Assembly (NCBI GenBank): GCA_001898415.1
Contig: MKTU01000027.1
Coordinates: 121,873 to 169,855 of the forward strand
Direction of reading: 5' to 3'
DNA: 47,983 nucleotides
Source of the DNA: Rhodanobacter sp. 67-28
Lineage (GTDB): Bacteria > Pseudomonadota > Gammaproteobacteria > Xanthomonadales > Rhodanobacteraceae
Positions 40,032 to 47,983 of this stretch are shown here, piece after piece. A program made the translations under genes and the position numbers. The notes below the pieces were generated by a model. That model had not been told where the DNA came from and made no database searches. It saw only the letters and a list, made by a program, of their open reading frames with translations. Position 1 is the first letter of the stretch; every line of letters starts with the position of its first letter.

Positions 40032-40060
40032 AGTCTACCCTTGTGCGCGGTCGATTTTAA
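40032..40060 (-). promoter_or_regulatory. Candidate fis promoter
   Basis: On the minus strand TTAAAA (40060-40055) and TAGACT (40037-40032) are separated by 17 bases; each matches 4 of 6 consensus positions. A perfect 8-bp hairpin (39999-40006 with 40011-40018, CGAGTGCC arms) lies in the predicted leader. Confidence 0.4.
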
Positions 40061-40131
40061 GTCCCTCGACAAGCGCGGGAGACCCTGATCCGTTCAGCCG
40101 AGGCGTCGTTGCCCATGGGGCGCGGCACGCT

Positions 40132-40974
40132 TCACTCGAAGCCGAACTCGAACGCGACGGCCCGGTCGCCGGGGTCCTTGACCTCCAGCAGCAACACCGC
40201 CACGGCACCGGGCGCCAGGCCGCGACGCAAGGTCGCAGGGTCGTCGAGGTACTCCGTCGGCTGCAGCCGGCGCATGGCCAGTCGCTGGCCTTGCGCGTCG
40301 GACAGCGTCACCGTCACCACCGGATAGGGTTGCGCGAAGCTGGCGTCGTTGCGCACGCTGGCGCTGATCATCAGCGCGTTCGGCACGCTGGGGTGCGCCT
40401 GCACGTTGCTGGCGAGCAGGCGCAGGCGTGCCGGCGCGGCCACCAGCGGCAGCCGGCAGTGCAGCACGGCACAACTGCTGCGCAACCAGCCGCCTACGGT
40501 GGGATCGCGGATCAGGGCGTCGCGCTTGGCCCACCCCAGTTGCGCGAGCAACAGCAGTGTCAGCACGCCGCAGGCAAGTATCCACGGCCAGTTGCGCTCG
40601 CCCGAGGCGGCGCGCAGGCGATGGGCTTTCCCGCGCGTGCGCTTGCCCGCGCGGCCGCGCGACTGGCGGGCGAAGCGCGGCGTGAACACCAGTTGCGAAA
40701 AATCCTCGGGCGGCGCGCTGGCCGGCTGTTCGGTCGCCACCACCACCGGCTCGGGTTGCGGCCGATAGACCACCAGGTCCAGCAGCGGCGGTTCCAGCGC
40801 GGGCTCGTTGACGGCCAGTTCGACGAACGGCTCGGGCGGCAATTGCTCGGTGAGCGTGGCCAGGCTGCCGAAGCTGGCGTTGCAATGCCCGCACACCACG
40901 TGACCGTGAGCCTTCGCCAGTGTCTGTGCATCCAGCGAAAACACGGACAGGCATTCGGGGCATTGGGTATACAT
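40132..40974 (-). CDS. Zinc-ribbon membrane protein, DUF3426 / MJ0042 family
   Basis: This 280-residue protein begins with a zinc ribbon (Cys5 and Cys8 in QCPECLSVF, Cys28 and Cys31 in VVCGHCNASFG) of the MJ0042 type. A Pro/Glu-rich linker follows, then a single membrane helix (WPWILACGVLTLLLLAQLGW). The C-terminal DUF3426 domain lies outside the membrane (for example VPNALMISASVRNDASFAQP). The role is unknown; the family is regularly found downstream of prmA. The ATG at 40974 gives MYTQCPEC, the expected start. It lies about 70 bases after prmA on the same strand. Confidence 0.9.
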   Translation of the reverse strand: MYTQCPECLSVFSLDAQTLAKAHGHVVCGHCNASFGSLATLTEQLPPEPFVELAVNEPALEPPLLDLVVYRPQPEPVVVATEQPASAPPEDFSQLVFTPRFARQSRGRAGKRTRGKAHRLRAASGERNWPWILACGVLTLLLLAQLGWAKRDALIRDPTVGGWLRSSCAVLHCRLPLVAAPARLRLLASNVQAHPSVPNALMISASVRNDASFAQPYPVVTVTLSDAQGQRLAMRRLQPTEYLDDPATLRRGLAPGAVAVLLLEVKDPGDRAVAFEFGFE

Positions 40975-41044
40975 GCGTCGCCGCTTCAACCGGTATCGCC
41001 CAAGCTTAACAGGCTGTCCGGAGCATGCGGATGCAGCGGCGGCG

Positions 41045-41971
41045 TCAGCGGCGACGACGCCCGCTGATGCGCACCCAGTCGTCGCGAAGGTCTGCGCGCA
41101 AGTCCTCGAACCATTCCGCGTAGCGCGTCAGCAACTCGTCCTGCTGGCCGGCGAGGATGCCGGAGATCGCGAATGGCGCGCCGGGTTTTGCCGCGGCCGC
41201 GAAGGTCGGCGCCAGCGTATCGAGCGGCCCGGCGAGGATATTGGCGACGAACACGTCGGTGGCGCCGTCGGGGCGATCTTCCGGCAGGAACAGCGTCAGG
41301 CGATCGGCCACGCCGTTGCGCGCGGCGTTGTCGGCCGAGGCCGTGAGTGCCTGCGGATCGTTGTCGATGCCGATTGCGGCAGCGGCGCCGAGCTTCAGCG
41401 CAGCGATGGCCAGGATGCCGGAGCCGCAGCCGTAATCGGTGATCGTCCTGCCGTGCAGGTCGAGCCCGTCCAGCCATTCCAGGCACAGCGCGGTGGTCGG
41501 GTGGGTGCCGCTGCCGAAGGCGAGGCCCGGGTCGAGCCGCACGACGACGCGCGTGGAGGCGTCGGAGCGGCCGATGTTGCCGTCATCGACGGGCGGCTCG
41601 ATGTTCCACGGATAGATCCACAACCGGTGGCCGAACGCCATCGGCTTGAACTGGTCCATCCACGCGCGCTCCCAGTCCTGGTCGGCGACGTCGCGGAAGC
41701 TCAGCTGATCCGGTTCCAGCCATGGCAACAGGTCGCCCAGTGCCGCGGCAATGCCGCGCCGGTCGGCGTGCTCGTCGAACAGCGCATCCAGCGTGATCGT
41801 CGGCCACAGCGGCAACTCGCCCACGCCCGGCTCGAAGATCGCCTGCTCGTCCGGCGTCTCGGCGTCGGCATCGCGCAGGGTGATCGACAACGCGCCCAGA
41901 TCCTCCAGCGCCTCTTCCACGCGCGGCTGCTGTTCGGTGCGGATGATCAGGGAGAGTTCGAGGAAGGGCAT
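41045..41971 (-). CDS. prmA: Ribosomal protein L11 methyltransferase
   Basis: This 308-residue methyltransferase trimethylates L11. The N-terminal substrate-binding domain is followed by the SAM site: RLDPGLAFGSGTHPTTALCL, then TDYGCGSGILAIAALKLGA, AIGIDNDPQAL and VANILAGPLDTLAP. The length is normal (293 in E. coli plus a few residues). The ATG at 41971 gives MPFLELSLII. It lies downstream of accC in the conserved order aroQ-accB-accC-prmA, but a long family E repeat separates the two genes. Confidence 0.96.
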   Translation of the reverse strand: MPFLELSLIIRTEQQPRVEEALEDLGALSITLRDADAETPDEQAIFEPGVGELPLWPTITLDALFDEHADRRGIAAALGDLLPWLEPDQLSFRDVADQDWERAWMDQFKPMAFGHRLWIYPWNIEPPVDDGNIGRSDASTRVVVRLDPGLAFGSGTHPTTALCLEWLDGLDLHGRTITDYGCGSGILAIAALKLGAAAAIGIDNDPQALTASADNAARNGVADRLTLFLPEDRPDGATDVFVANILAGPLDTLAPTFAAAAKPGAPFAISGILAGQQDELLTRYAEWFEDLRADLRDDWVRISGRRRR

Positions 41972-41980
41972 GAGGCGAGG

Positions 41981-42092
41981 AGTGAGTGAAGAGGAGTGAG
42001 GAACGAGAGAAGGGCGAGGCTTGGCGAGTGTGTCAAAGGTGGAGAGAAGCACGGGCGCGCCGGCCTTCTCTCACTCTTCAACTCCTCTTCAC

Positions 42093-42102
<10 letters not shown>
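41981..42102. repeat. Family E inverted-repeat element, copy 2 (long)
   Basis: The left arm is 41981-42013 (beginning AGTGAGTGAAGAGGAGTGAG). It faces the right arm 42064-42102 (CCTTCTCTCACTCTTCAACT and onward). The two can form a long imperfect stem of about 33 bp with a 50-base loop. The right arm encodes the last residues (AEK) and the stop of accC; the left arm begins 10 bases before the prmA start. It can therefore fold within the accC-prmA transcript. Confidence 0.87.
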
Positions 42103-43469
<1,367 letters not shown>

Positions 43470-43910
43470 GGGAATGTGAAAGGGAATAGGGAATGGGGAA
43501 TAGGGAATAGGGAGATCATCGAATCGCCTCTCTTGTTCGCAGTGTGTTCATCAGACCAGTCAGCATGGCAAACACCTCATCTATGGAAATCTTGGTGTCA
43601 ACCGGAATAGTCCCGTAACCAAGCCGTGCGGCGATCTGCAGCTGAGTGTCCAGCTCTGATAGCGATCCACGAGCGATCGACAAAAAGCGCAGGTATTCGG
43701 GAGTCGAGCGACGAGCGGCGCCCTCGGCGATGTTAGACGGGACGCTGACGGCAGCGCGCCTGAGCTGGGCGGTCAGCCCGAAGCGTTCGCTGTCGGGGAA
43801 TGCCGAAGAGCAGGCATAGACTTGCTCCACCAGCGACATTGCTCGCTTCCAGACCGACAAGTCTTCGTGCGGCCGCTTTGACAATTCCCTATTCACGATT
43901 CCCTATTCCC
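43470..43910. mobile_element. Family D cassette between accB and accC: facing heptad arrays around a four-helix-bundle gene
   Basis: Left: one heptad GGGAATG abuts the accC start (43470-43476), then four heptads at 43482-43509 (ending A, G, A, A). Right: four inverted heptads at 43883-43910, ending 6 bases before the accB stop. The space between is filled almost completely by one gene (43516-43896). The inside is visibly less GC-rich than its neighbours. Solo copies without the gene exist at 3849-4008 and 32276-32368. Mobility is inferred from the exact gene-junction insertion, base composition and multiple copies; no transposase is present and target duplications are not evident. Confidence 0.65.
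43516..43896 (-). CDS. Four-helix-bundle protein (23S rRNA intervening-sequence / S23 family)
   Basis: This 126-residue helical protein matches the four-helix-bundle family first found in rRNA intervening sequences and related to Avd of diversity-generating retroelements. Hallmarks are [59 protein letters not shown] and [19 protein letters not shown]. Avd forms a pentameric nucleic-acid-binding barrel; the function of stand-alone members is unknown. The start is a GTG (43896) inside the right-hand heptad array, so the first codons (MNRE) are repeat-encoded. The AGGGAAT of the array may act as ribosome-binding site. The gene interrupts the accB-accC operon and has lower GC. Confidence 0.9.
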   Translation of the reverse strand: MNRELSKRPHEDLSVWKRAMSLVEQVYACSSAFPDSERFGLTAQLRRAAVSVPSNIAEGAARRSTPEYLRFLSIARGSLSELDTQLQIAARLGYGTIPVDTKISIDEVFAMLTGLMNTLRTREAIR

Positions 43911-43916
43911 TGCTTT

Positions 43917-44384
43917 TCAGGCAATCACGAACATCGGTTCGTCGAATTCCACGGGCTGGCCGTTCTCGATCAGGATGGCCTGTACGGTGCCGGCGACTTC
44001 GGCTTCGATCTGGTTGAACATCTTCATCGCCTCGATCACGCCCAAGGTGTCGCCGGCCTTGACCTGCTGGCCGACCTTGACGAAGGCGGGGGCGCCGGGC
44101 GAGGCGGAGGCGTAGAAGGTGCCGACCATCGGCGCCTTGACCACGTGGCCGGCCGGCAGGGCGTCGGCGGGCGGCGCTTCGGAAGCGGCGGCGGGCGCAG
44201 CGGCCACCGGGGCGGCGGCCACGGCAGGCGCGGCGGCGGCCACCGGCGCGGCGGCCGCGACCGGTGCGGCGCCCTTGGGCACGCGCGACAGACGCACGAC
44301 TTCCTCGCCCTCCTTGATCTCCAGTTCGGCGAGGTTGGATTCCTCGAGCAAGTCGATCAGCTTCTTGATTTTGCGCAAATCCAT
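43917..44384 (-). CDS. accB: Acetyl-CoA carboxylase biotin carboxyl carrier protein
   Basis: This 155-residue protein carries the biotin that shuttles carboxyl groups between AccC and AccAD. The N-terminal helix is [21 protein letters not shown] Pro/Ala-rich swinging linker (residues about 39-75) is followed by the biotinyl domain with [17 protein letters not shown], in which Lys121 is the biotinylated residue. It ends [10 protein letters not shown]. An AAAGG lies upstream of the ATG at 44384. It is the second gene after aroQ. The family D cassette begins 6 bases after its stop and separates it from accC. Confidence 0.97.
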   Translation of the reverse strand: MDLRKIKKLIDLLEESNLAELEIKEGEEVVRLSRVPKGAAPVAAAAPVAAAAPAVAAAPVAAAPAAASEAPPADALPAGHVVKAPMVGTFYASASPGAPAFVKVGQQVKAGDTLGVIEAMKMFNQIEAEVAGTVQAILIENGQPVEFDEPMFVIA

Positions 44385-44450
44385 CGGATCAGCCTTTGGT
44401 CAGTCATGCCGCCGTGGAGGCGGCTGGAAGGGGAAAGAGGGTGCCGCCGG

Positions 44451-44909
44451 TCAGGCGTCGGCGGCAGGCGGCGCCTGCAGCCGCTGGATCGCCGCGTCCA
44501 GCGCCAGTGCGTAGCTGGCGCTGCCGAAGCCGCAGATCACGCCGAGCGCCAGATCCGACAGATACGAGTGGTGGCGGAACGGCTCGCGCGCGAACACGTT
44601 GGACAGGTGCACTTCGATGAACGGGATGGCCACCGCCGCAAACGCGTCGCGCAGCGCGATGCTGGTATGGGTGAAGGCGCCGGCATTGCACAGGATCAGG
44701 GCGGTGCGGTCGTCGCGCGCCTGGTGCACGCGCGCAATCAGCTCATGCTCGGCATTGGACTGGAACCACTGCAATTCGTGACCGGCCGCCTGCGCCCGAT
44801 CGGCCAGGCTCTGGTTGATCCCGGCCAGCGTTTCGCGGCCGTAGATCTGCGGCTCGCGTGCACCCAGCAGGTTGAGGTTGGGTCCGTGCAGGACCAGGAT
44901 CTTCGCCAC
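44451..44909 (-). CDS. aroQ: Type II 3-dehydroquinate dehydratase
   Basis: This 152-residue enzyme of the shikimate pathway converts 3-dehydroquinate to 3-dehydroshikimate. The active-site loop is [20 protein letters not shown], with Tyr23 and nearby Arg. Asn75 lies in [13 protein letters not shown], His101 in [15 protein letters not shown], and [14 protein letters not shown] follows. The length and dodecamer-type sequence are typical. The start is GTG at 44909 (read as MAKILVLHG). The aroQ-accB-accC order is common in gammaproteobacteria, and the upstream 145 bases probably hold the operon promoter, although I see no strong one. Confidence 0.97.
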   Translation of the reverse strand: MAKILVLHGPNLNLLGAREPQIYGRETLAGINQSLADRAQAAGHELQWFQSNAEHELIARVHQARDDRTALILCNAGAFTHTSIALRDAFAAVAIPFIEVHLSNVFAREPFRHHSYLSDLALGVICGFGSASYALALDAAIQRLQAPPAADA

Positions 44910-45054
44910 GAAACCACCCAGCTTGCGTCCGGAGGCCCCGGAACCCGGCGCAGTGTGCGCGCGTCGGGCGATGTTGTCCAGTTCGCGGCAGATCGGCGAT
45001 GTTCAACGGAGAACCCGCAGGGATTGCCCTGCGCTGGCGTATGTTTGGCCGAAC

Positions 45055-45618
45055 TCAGGGAGCACCTTGCTGCGGCGCCAACCACTGGGTCAGCAGCTGC
45101 GGCGAAAGAATGCCGGCGTGAGTCGCGATAATGTGTCCATCGGCACCGATCAGCACGCTGAATGGCAAGATTTCAGCCTCATCGCCCAATTGCAGGGATG
45201 TGCTCGGTGTCTCCAGATTGCCCAGCAAGATCGGGTAACTCACCGGTTGCCTGGCCAGAAAAGCACGAACGTGGTCGGGCTGATCCATGGCGATTCCCAG
45301 CACGATCACCCCATTATCGGCGAACTTGCGTTGGGCTTCGTCGAGCGCGGGCATTTCCTGCAGACACGGGCCGCACCAGCTGGCCCAGAAATTGATGAGC
45401 AGGCGGCGCCCGCGGTACGCCGTCAGCGCGTGCATGCGCCCGTCCAGATCCGCCAGCGTCAGCGCCGGCAGCGGCTTGCCGACCATCGCCGATACGGCCG
45501 GCGCGGCGACCGGAACGGAGGCTGTCGCGCGATGGTGTCGGTATTGGGCCAGCCCGCCGCCGAGCAGGGCGGCCAGCGCGGCCAGCAGCAGGATCAGGCC
45601 GGAGGTGCGGTCGAGCAT
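45055..45618 (-). CDS. TlpA-like thioredoxin-fold membrane-anchored protein
   Basis: This 187-residue protein has an N-terminal membrane anchor (GLILLLAALAALLGGGLAQY) and a periplasmic thioredoxin-like domain with ASWCGPCLQEMPALDEAQRK (Cys82, Cys85) and the cis-proline region EILPFSVLIG. It is of the TlpA/ResA class of thiol-disulfide reductants. Its start overlaps the dsbD stop (TGATG), so the two are translationally coupled. The pairing suggests that DsbD supplies its electrons, for example for cytochrome c maturation or repair of periplasmic thiols (inference). Confidence 0.9.
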   Translation of the reverse strand: MLDRTSGLILLLAALAALLGGGLAQYRHHRATASVPVAAPAVSAMVGKPLPALTLADLDGRMHALTAYRGRRLLINFWASWCGPCLQEMPALDEAQRKFADNGVIVLGIAMDQPDHVRAFLARQPVSYPILLGNLETPSTSLQLGDEAEILPFSVLIGADGHIIATHAGILSPQLLTQWLAPQQGAP

Positions 45619-47807
45619 CAGCGCGCCGCGTCGGTCAACGCCCGTTCGACCATCGAGGCGGTCAGCACGGTCGACAGCTGCCGGCCGGGACCGCCATCCT
45701 TCGGGAACACCACGTACAGCGGCACGCCCGGCGAGTGGTACTCGGCCAGGAAGGCGCTGATCGCCGGGTTCACGTCGGTCCAGTCGCCCTTCATGTAGAC
45801 CGCGCCGGTGCGCTGCAGCAGGTCGCGGAAGCGCGCGGTGTCGAGCACCGTGTGCTCGTTGGCCTTGCAGGTCACGCACCAGTCGGCGGTCATGTCCACG
45901 AACACCGGCGTGCCCGCTTCGCGCAGCGCGGCCAGCTTCTCCGCGGAATAGGGCACCACGCCGTCGGCCATGCGGGCTGCGGTAGGCGGCGGCACCTGGC
46001 TGAGCAGGCTCATCGGCACCAGCGTGGCGACCGCCAGCACGGCCACCGCCAGCTTGCTGACCACGCCGCGCGAACGGCTGCGCTCGAACCACCACAAGGT
46101 CATCGCCAGCAGCACCATCGCCACCAGCACCAGGCCCACCGCGTCGGCGCCACGCTGGTTGGCGAGCACCCACACCAGCCAGGCGGCGGTGAGATACATC
46201 GGGAAGGCCAGCACCTGTTTCAGCGTTTCCATCCAGCGGCCCGGCCTCGGCAGCAACCGTGCCACGGCGGGCACGAAGCCGATCGCCAGGAACGGCAGCG
46301 CCAGGCCGACGCCGAGCGCGAGGAACACCAGCAGCGCGGACAGCTTCGGTGCGGTGAATGCATAGGCCAGCGCGCCACCCATGAACGGCGCGGTGCAGGG
46401 GCTGGCCACCACCACCGCCAGCACGCCGGTGAAGAAATCGCCCGCCGGACCCGCACGCCGCGCCAGGCCGGCGCCGGCGTTGCCGAGCGAGGCGCCGAAC
46501 TGCACCACGCCGGACATCGACAGGCCGACGGCGAGCATCACGCACGCCAGCACGCCGACCACCACCGGCTGCTGCAGCTGGGTACCCCAGCCCAGCGCGT
46601 GGCCGGCCGTGCGCAAGGCGAGGATGCCCAGCCCCAGCGCCGCGAAACTGCACAGCACGCCGGCGGTATAGAACAGGGCGTGGCTGCGCCGGGTGGCCGG
46701 GCTTTCGCCACTTTCCAGCACGCCTACCGCCTTGATCGAAAGCACGGGCAGGACGCACGGCATCAGGTTGAGGATCAGGCCACCACCCAGTGCCAGCGCC
46801 AGCGCGGCGAGCAGGCTGGTGCGCAACGGGCCGCCGTCGGCGGCCGGCGGCAACTCCTTGGCGGCAGTGGTCGGCGTGCCGCTGGCGAGCGCGCCGCTGC
46901 CCAGGTCGAGTTGCACCGTCCGCGTCATCAGCGGGTAGCACAGGCCGCCGTCCTGGCAGCCCTGGAAGGTCGCCTCCAGCGTCAACGGCCCGTGGCCGGC
47001 AGGCGCGCCCTGGAGCGCCACCGGCACTTCCACCTGGTCGAAGTACACCGTGACGTCGCCGAACTGCGGGTCCTGATGGCGCACGCCGGCGGGCCACGCG
47101 GGCGCGCCGAGCTGCACGCCATCGGCGTCCTTCAGCTTGAGCGTGGTGTGGTCGCGGTACAGGTAATAGCCCGCAGGCATGGTCCAGCGCAGCAGCAGTT
47201 GCTGCGGACTCTGCGCCAACGCGTCGAAGCGGAACGCCTGCTCGGGCGGCAGCGGCGCCTGCGTCGTGGCGGACGCGCCGGGCCTGCCGCGCCCGAGCTG
47301 ATCCAGCGCCGCACCCAGCGAAGCCGCCGCTGCGGCCGGCGCGCCCGCGGCATCGGGCAGGGCCAGGTCGAGCTGCTCGGTATGCGGCGGATAGCAGATC
47401 TTCGGGTCGACCTCGTGGCAGCCCTGGTATTGCACGCTGAGCTTGAGCCGCGTGGTGCCCGCGGCGACGGTGTAGGGGATGCTGGCGTCGATGGCGTGGC
47501 GGTAGGTCTCCACGTCACCGAGGTATTCGTCGTGATGCTTCTTGCCGTCGGGGAGTTGGGCCTCGCCGAGGGTGACGCCATCGCCTGCCTTGAACTTCAT
47601 GCGGCCGCGATAGAGGTAGTAATCCGGCGCGATCTTCCAGTGCAGCTTCAGCACGCCCGGGGTGCTGGCGTCGGCGCTGAGCTGGTAGGCCTCGGTCACC
47701 GGCAGCAGCCCGTCGGTTTCCTGGGCGAACGCTGGCAGGGCGGCCAGCAGCAGGCCCACGCCCAGCAGCAAGCGGGCGAACCTCGGGCCGATCGACAACG
47801 AATACAT
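45618..47807 (-). CDS. dsbD: Thiol:disulfide interchange protein DsbD with two N-terminal alpha domains
   Basis: This 729-residue membrane protein moves reducing power from cytoplasmic thioredoxin to the periplasm. It has a signal peptide (ending PAFA). A first alpha domain carries QYQGCHEVDPKICYPP (Cys130, Cys138), and a second related domain carries TFQGCQDGGLCYPLM (Cys284, Cys290). The transmembrane beta domain carries NLMPCVLPVLSIKA (Cys351) and VVASPCTAPFMGG (Cys471). The C-terminal gamma domain carries DMTADWCVTCKANE (Cys644, Cys647). E. coli DsbD (about 565 aa) has one alpha domain, so the duplication explains the extra length. cutA lies upstream, as in E. coli. Confidence 0.95.
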   Translation of the reverse strand: MYSLSIGPRFARLLLGVGLLLAALPAFAQETDGLLPVTEAYQLSADASTPGVLKLHWKIAPDYYLYRGRMKFKAGDGVTLGEAQLPDGKKHHDEYLGDVETYRHAIDASIPYTVAAGTTRLKLSVQYQGCHEVDPKICYPPHTEQLDLALPDAAGAPAAAAASLGAALDQLGRGRPGASATTQAPLPPEQAFRFDALAQSPQQLLLRWTMPAGYYLYRDHTTLKLKDADGVQLGAPAWPAGVRHQDPQFGDVTVYFDQVEVPVALQGAPAGHGPLTLEATFQGCQDGGLCYPLMTRTVQLDLGSGALASGTPTTAAKELPPAADGGPLRTSLLAALALALGGGLILNLMPCVLPVLSIKAVGVLESGESPATRRSHALFYTAGVLCSFAALGLGILALRTAGHALGWGTQLQQPVVVGVLACVMLAVGLSMSGVVQFGASLGNAGAGLARRAGPAGDFFTGVLAVVVASPCTAPFMGGALAYAFTAPKLSALLVFLALGVGLALPFLAIGFVPAVARLLPRPGRWMETLKQVLAFPMYLTAAWLVWVLANQRGADAVGLVLVAMVLLAMTLWWFERSRSRGVVSKLAVAVLAVATLVPMSLLSQVPPPTAARMADGVVPYSAEKLAALREAGTPVFVDMTADWCVTCKANEHTVLDTARFRDLLQRTGAVYMKGDWTDVNPAISAFLAEYHSPGVPLYVVFPKDGGPGRQLSTVLTASMVERALTDAAR

Positions 47808-47913
47808 CGCGACTCCGGAACGCTGGGGCCCGCGGCGGCGGGCATTGACCCATTATGGCGCAGCCGCTGCGCTGCGCCGTGGCGTGCTTCATTTGACCGC
47901 GGGCGGGCGTGGC

Positions 47914-47983
47914 TCAGTCGCGGCTGTGCCGGCGCACCCAGTCGAGGTAGGCGGCGTGACCTTGCGCCACCGGTACCGCGATC
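47914..47983 (-). CDS. cutA: CutA divalent-cation tolerance protein, C-terminal end only
   Basis: The last 22 codons before a TGA at 47914-47916 read IAVPVAQGHAAYLDWVRRHS plus RD. This matches the conserved C-terminal segment of CutA (Pro-Val/Ile, Gly, Tyr-Leu-x-Trp). The rest lies beyond the window. CutA is a small trimeric protein linked to copper tolerance and cytochrome c biogenesis. The cutA-dsbD order is the same as in E. coli, which supports the identification from so short a piece. Confidence 0.8.
   Translation of the reverse strand, partial: IAVPVAQGHAAYLDWVRRHSRD

Noticed and set aside
43482-43910. Heptad arrays considered as a CRISPR array
   Set aside because: Units of 7 bases are contiguous without spacers and face each other, which is unlike CRISPR; no cas gene is present.
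44910-45054. Promoter for aroQ-accB
   Set aside because: Possible boxes (TGGACA and CACACT, 17 bases apart) are too weak to report as a feature.

Overview
The window is GC-rich (roughly two thirds G+C), densely coded bacterial chromosome. Gene content and order point to a gammaproteobacterium of the order Xanthomonadales, most plausibly the Rhodanobacteraceae (Rhodanobacter, Dyella or Luteibacter type). The supporting features are an rpsU-yqeY-dnaG macromolecular-synthesis block next to tsaD, a polA/DUF2782 pair with a C-rich-loop sRNA candidate behind polA, an aroQ-accB-accC-prmA-DUF3426-fis-purH run, cutA-dsbD, and CRP/Clp-like sites. The placement is an inference from synteny and protein families; no database was searched.

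Layout. 1-1990: rpsU, yqeY, a small DUF1328 protein and the 5' part of dnaG, all on the minus strand behind one strong promoter. 1970-6580: tsaD, rluF, a YadG/YadH-type ABC exporter and a ferredoxin-NADP reductase. 6600-12700: a chaperone-usher fimbrial locus (major pilin, chaperone, usher and tip adhesin on the minus strand, each overlapping the next except after the pilin, where a terminator hairpin sits), facing a lone short fimbrial protein on the plus strand. CRP/Clp-like sites lie upstream of both fimbrial units. 12978-15144: two related small XRE regulators flanking an EF-hand protein and folE. 15148-24111: rmuC, an FAD-dependent reductase, rlmI, srkA, two hotdog thioesterases, a 2Fe-2S flavin reductase, a rhodanese-like membrane protein and a lipoprotein. 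24140-27422: hemD-hemX-hemY. 27529-33383: a secreted alpha/beta hydrolase, a trypsin-like protease, uvrD and a small membrane protein. 33457-37025: a predicted sRNA behind polA, polA itself and a DUF2782 protein. 37048-44909: a GST, purH, fis, a DUF3426 zinc-ribbon protein, prmA, accC, an inserted four-helix-bundle gene, accB and aroQ. 45055-47983: a TlpA-like protein, DsbD and the 3' end of cutA.

The core genes are ordinary housekeeping. What stands out is a dense set of dispersed inverted-repeat elements of at least six families (called A-F here, plus a weak G). They sit mostly at gene ends, but three are inserted in frame inside DNA-repair genes: two in uvrD and one in polA. One family (D) consists of facing arrays of a GGGAAT-type heptad. 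In one copy, between accB and accC, the space between the arrays is filled exactly by a gene for a four-helix-bundle protein of the 23S rRNA intervening-sequence family, and the repeat supplies that gene's start codon. This arrangement resembles rRNA intervening sequences transplanted into mRNA and is the best candidate for an undescribed system here. The second strong candidate is a roughly 125-nt sRNA behind polA, with three hairpins whose loops are C-rich and complementary to Shine-Dalgarno sequences.
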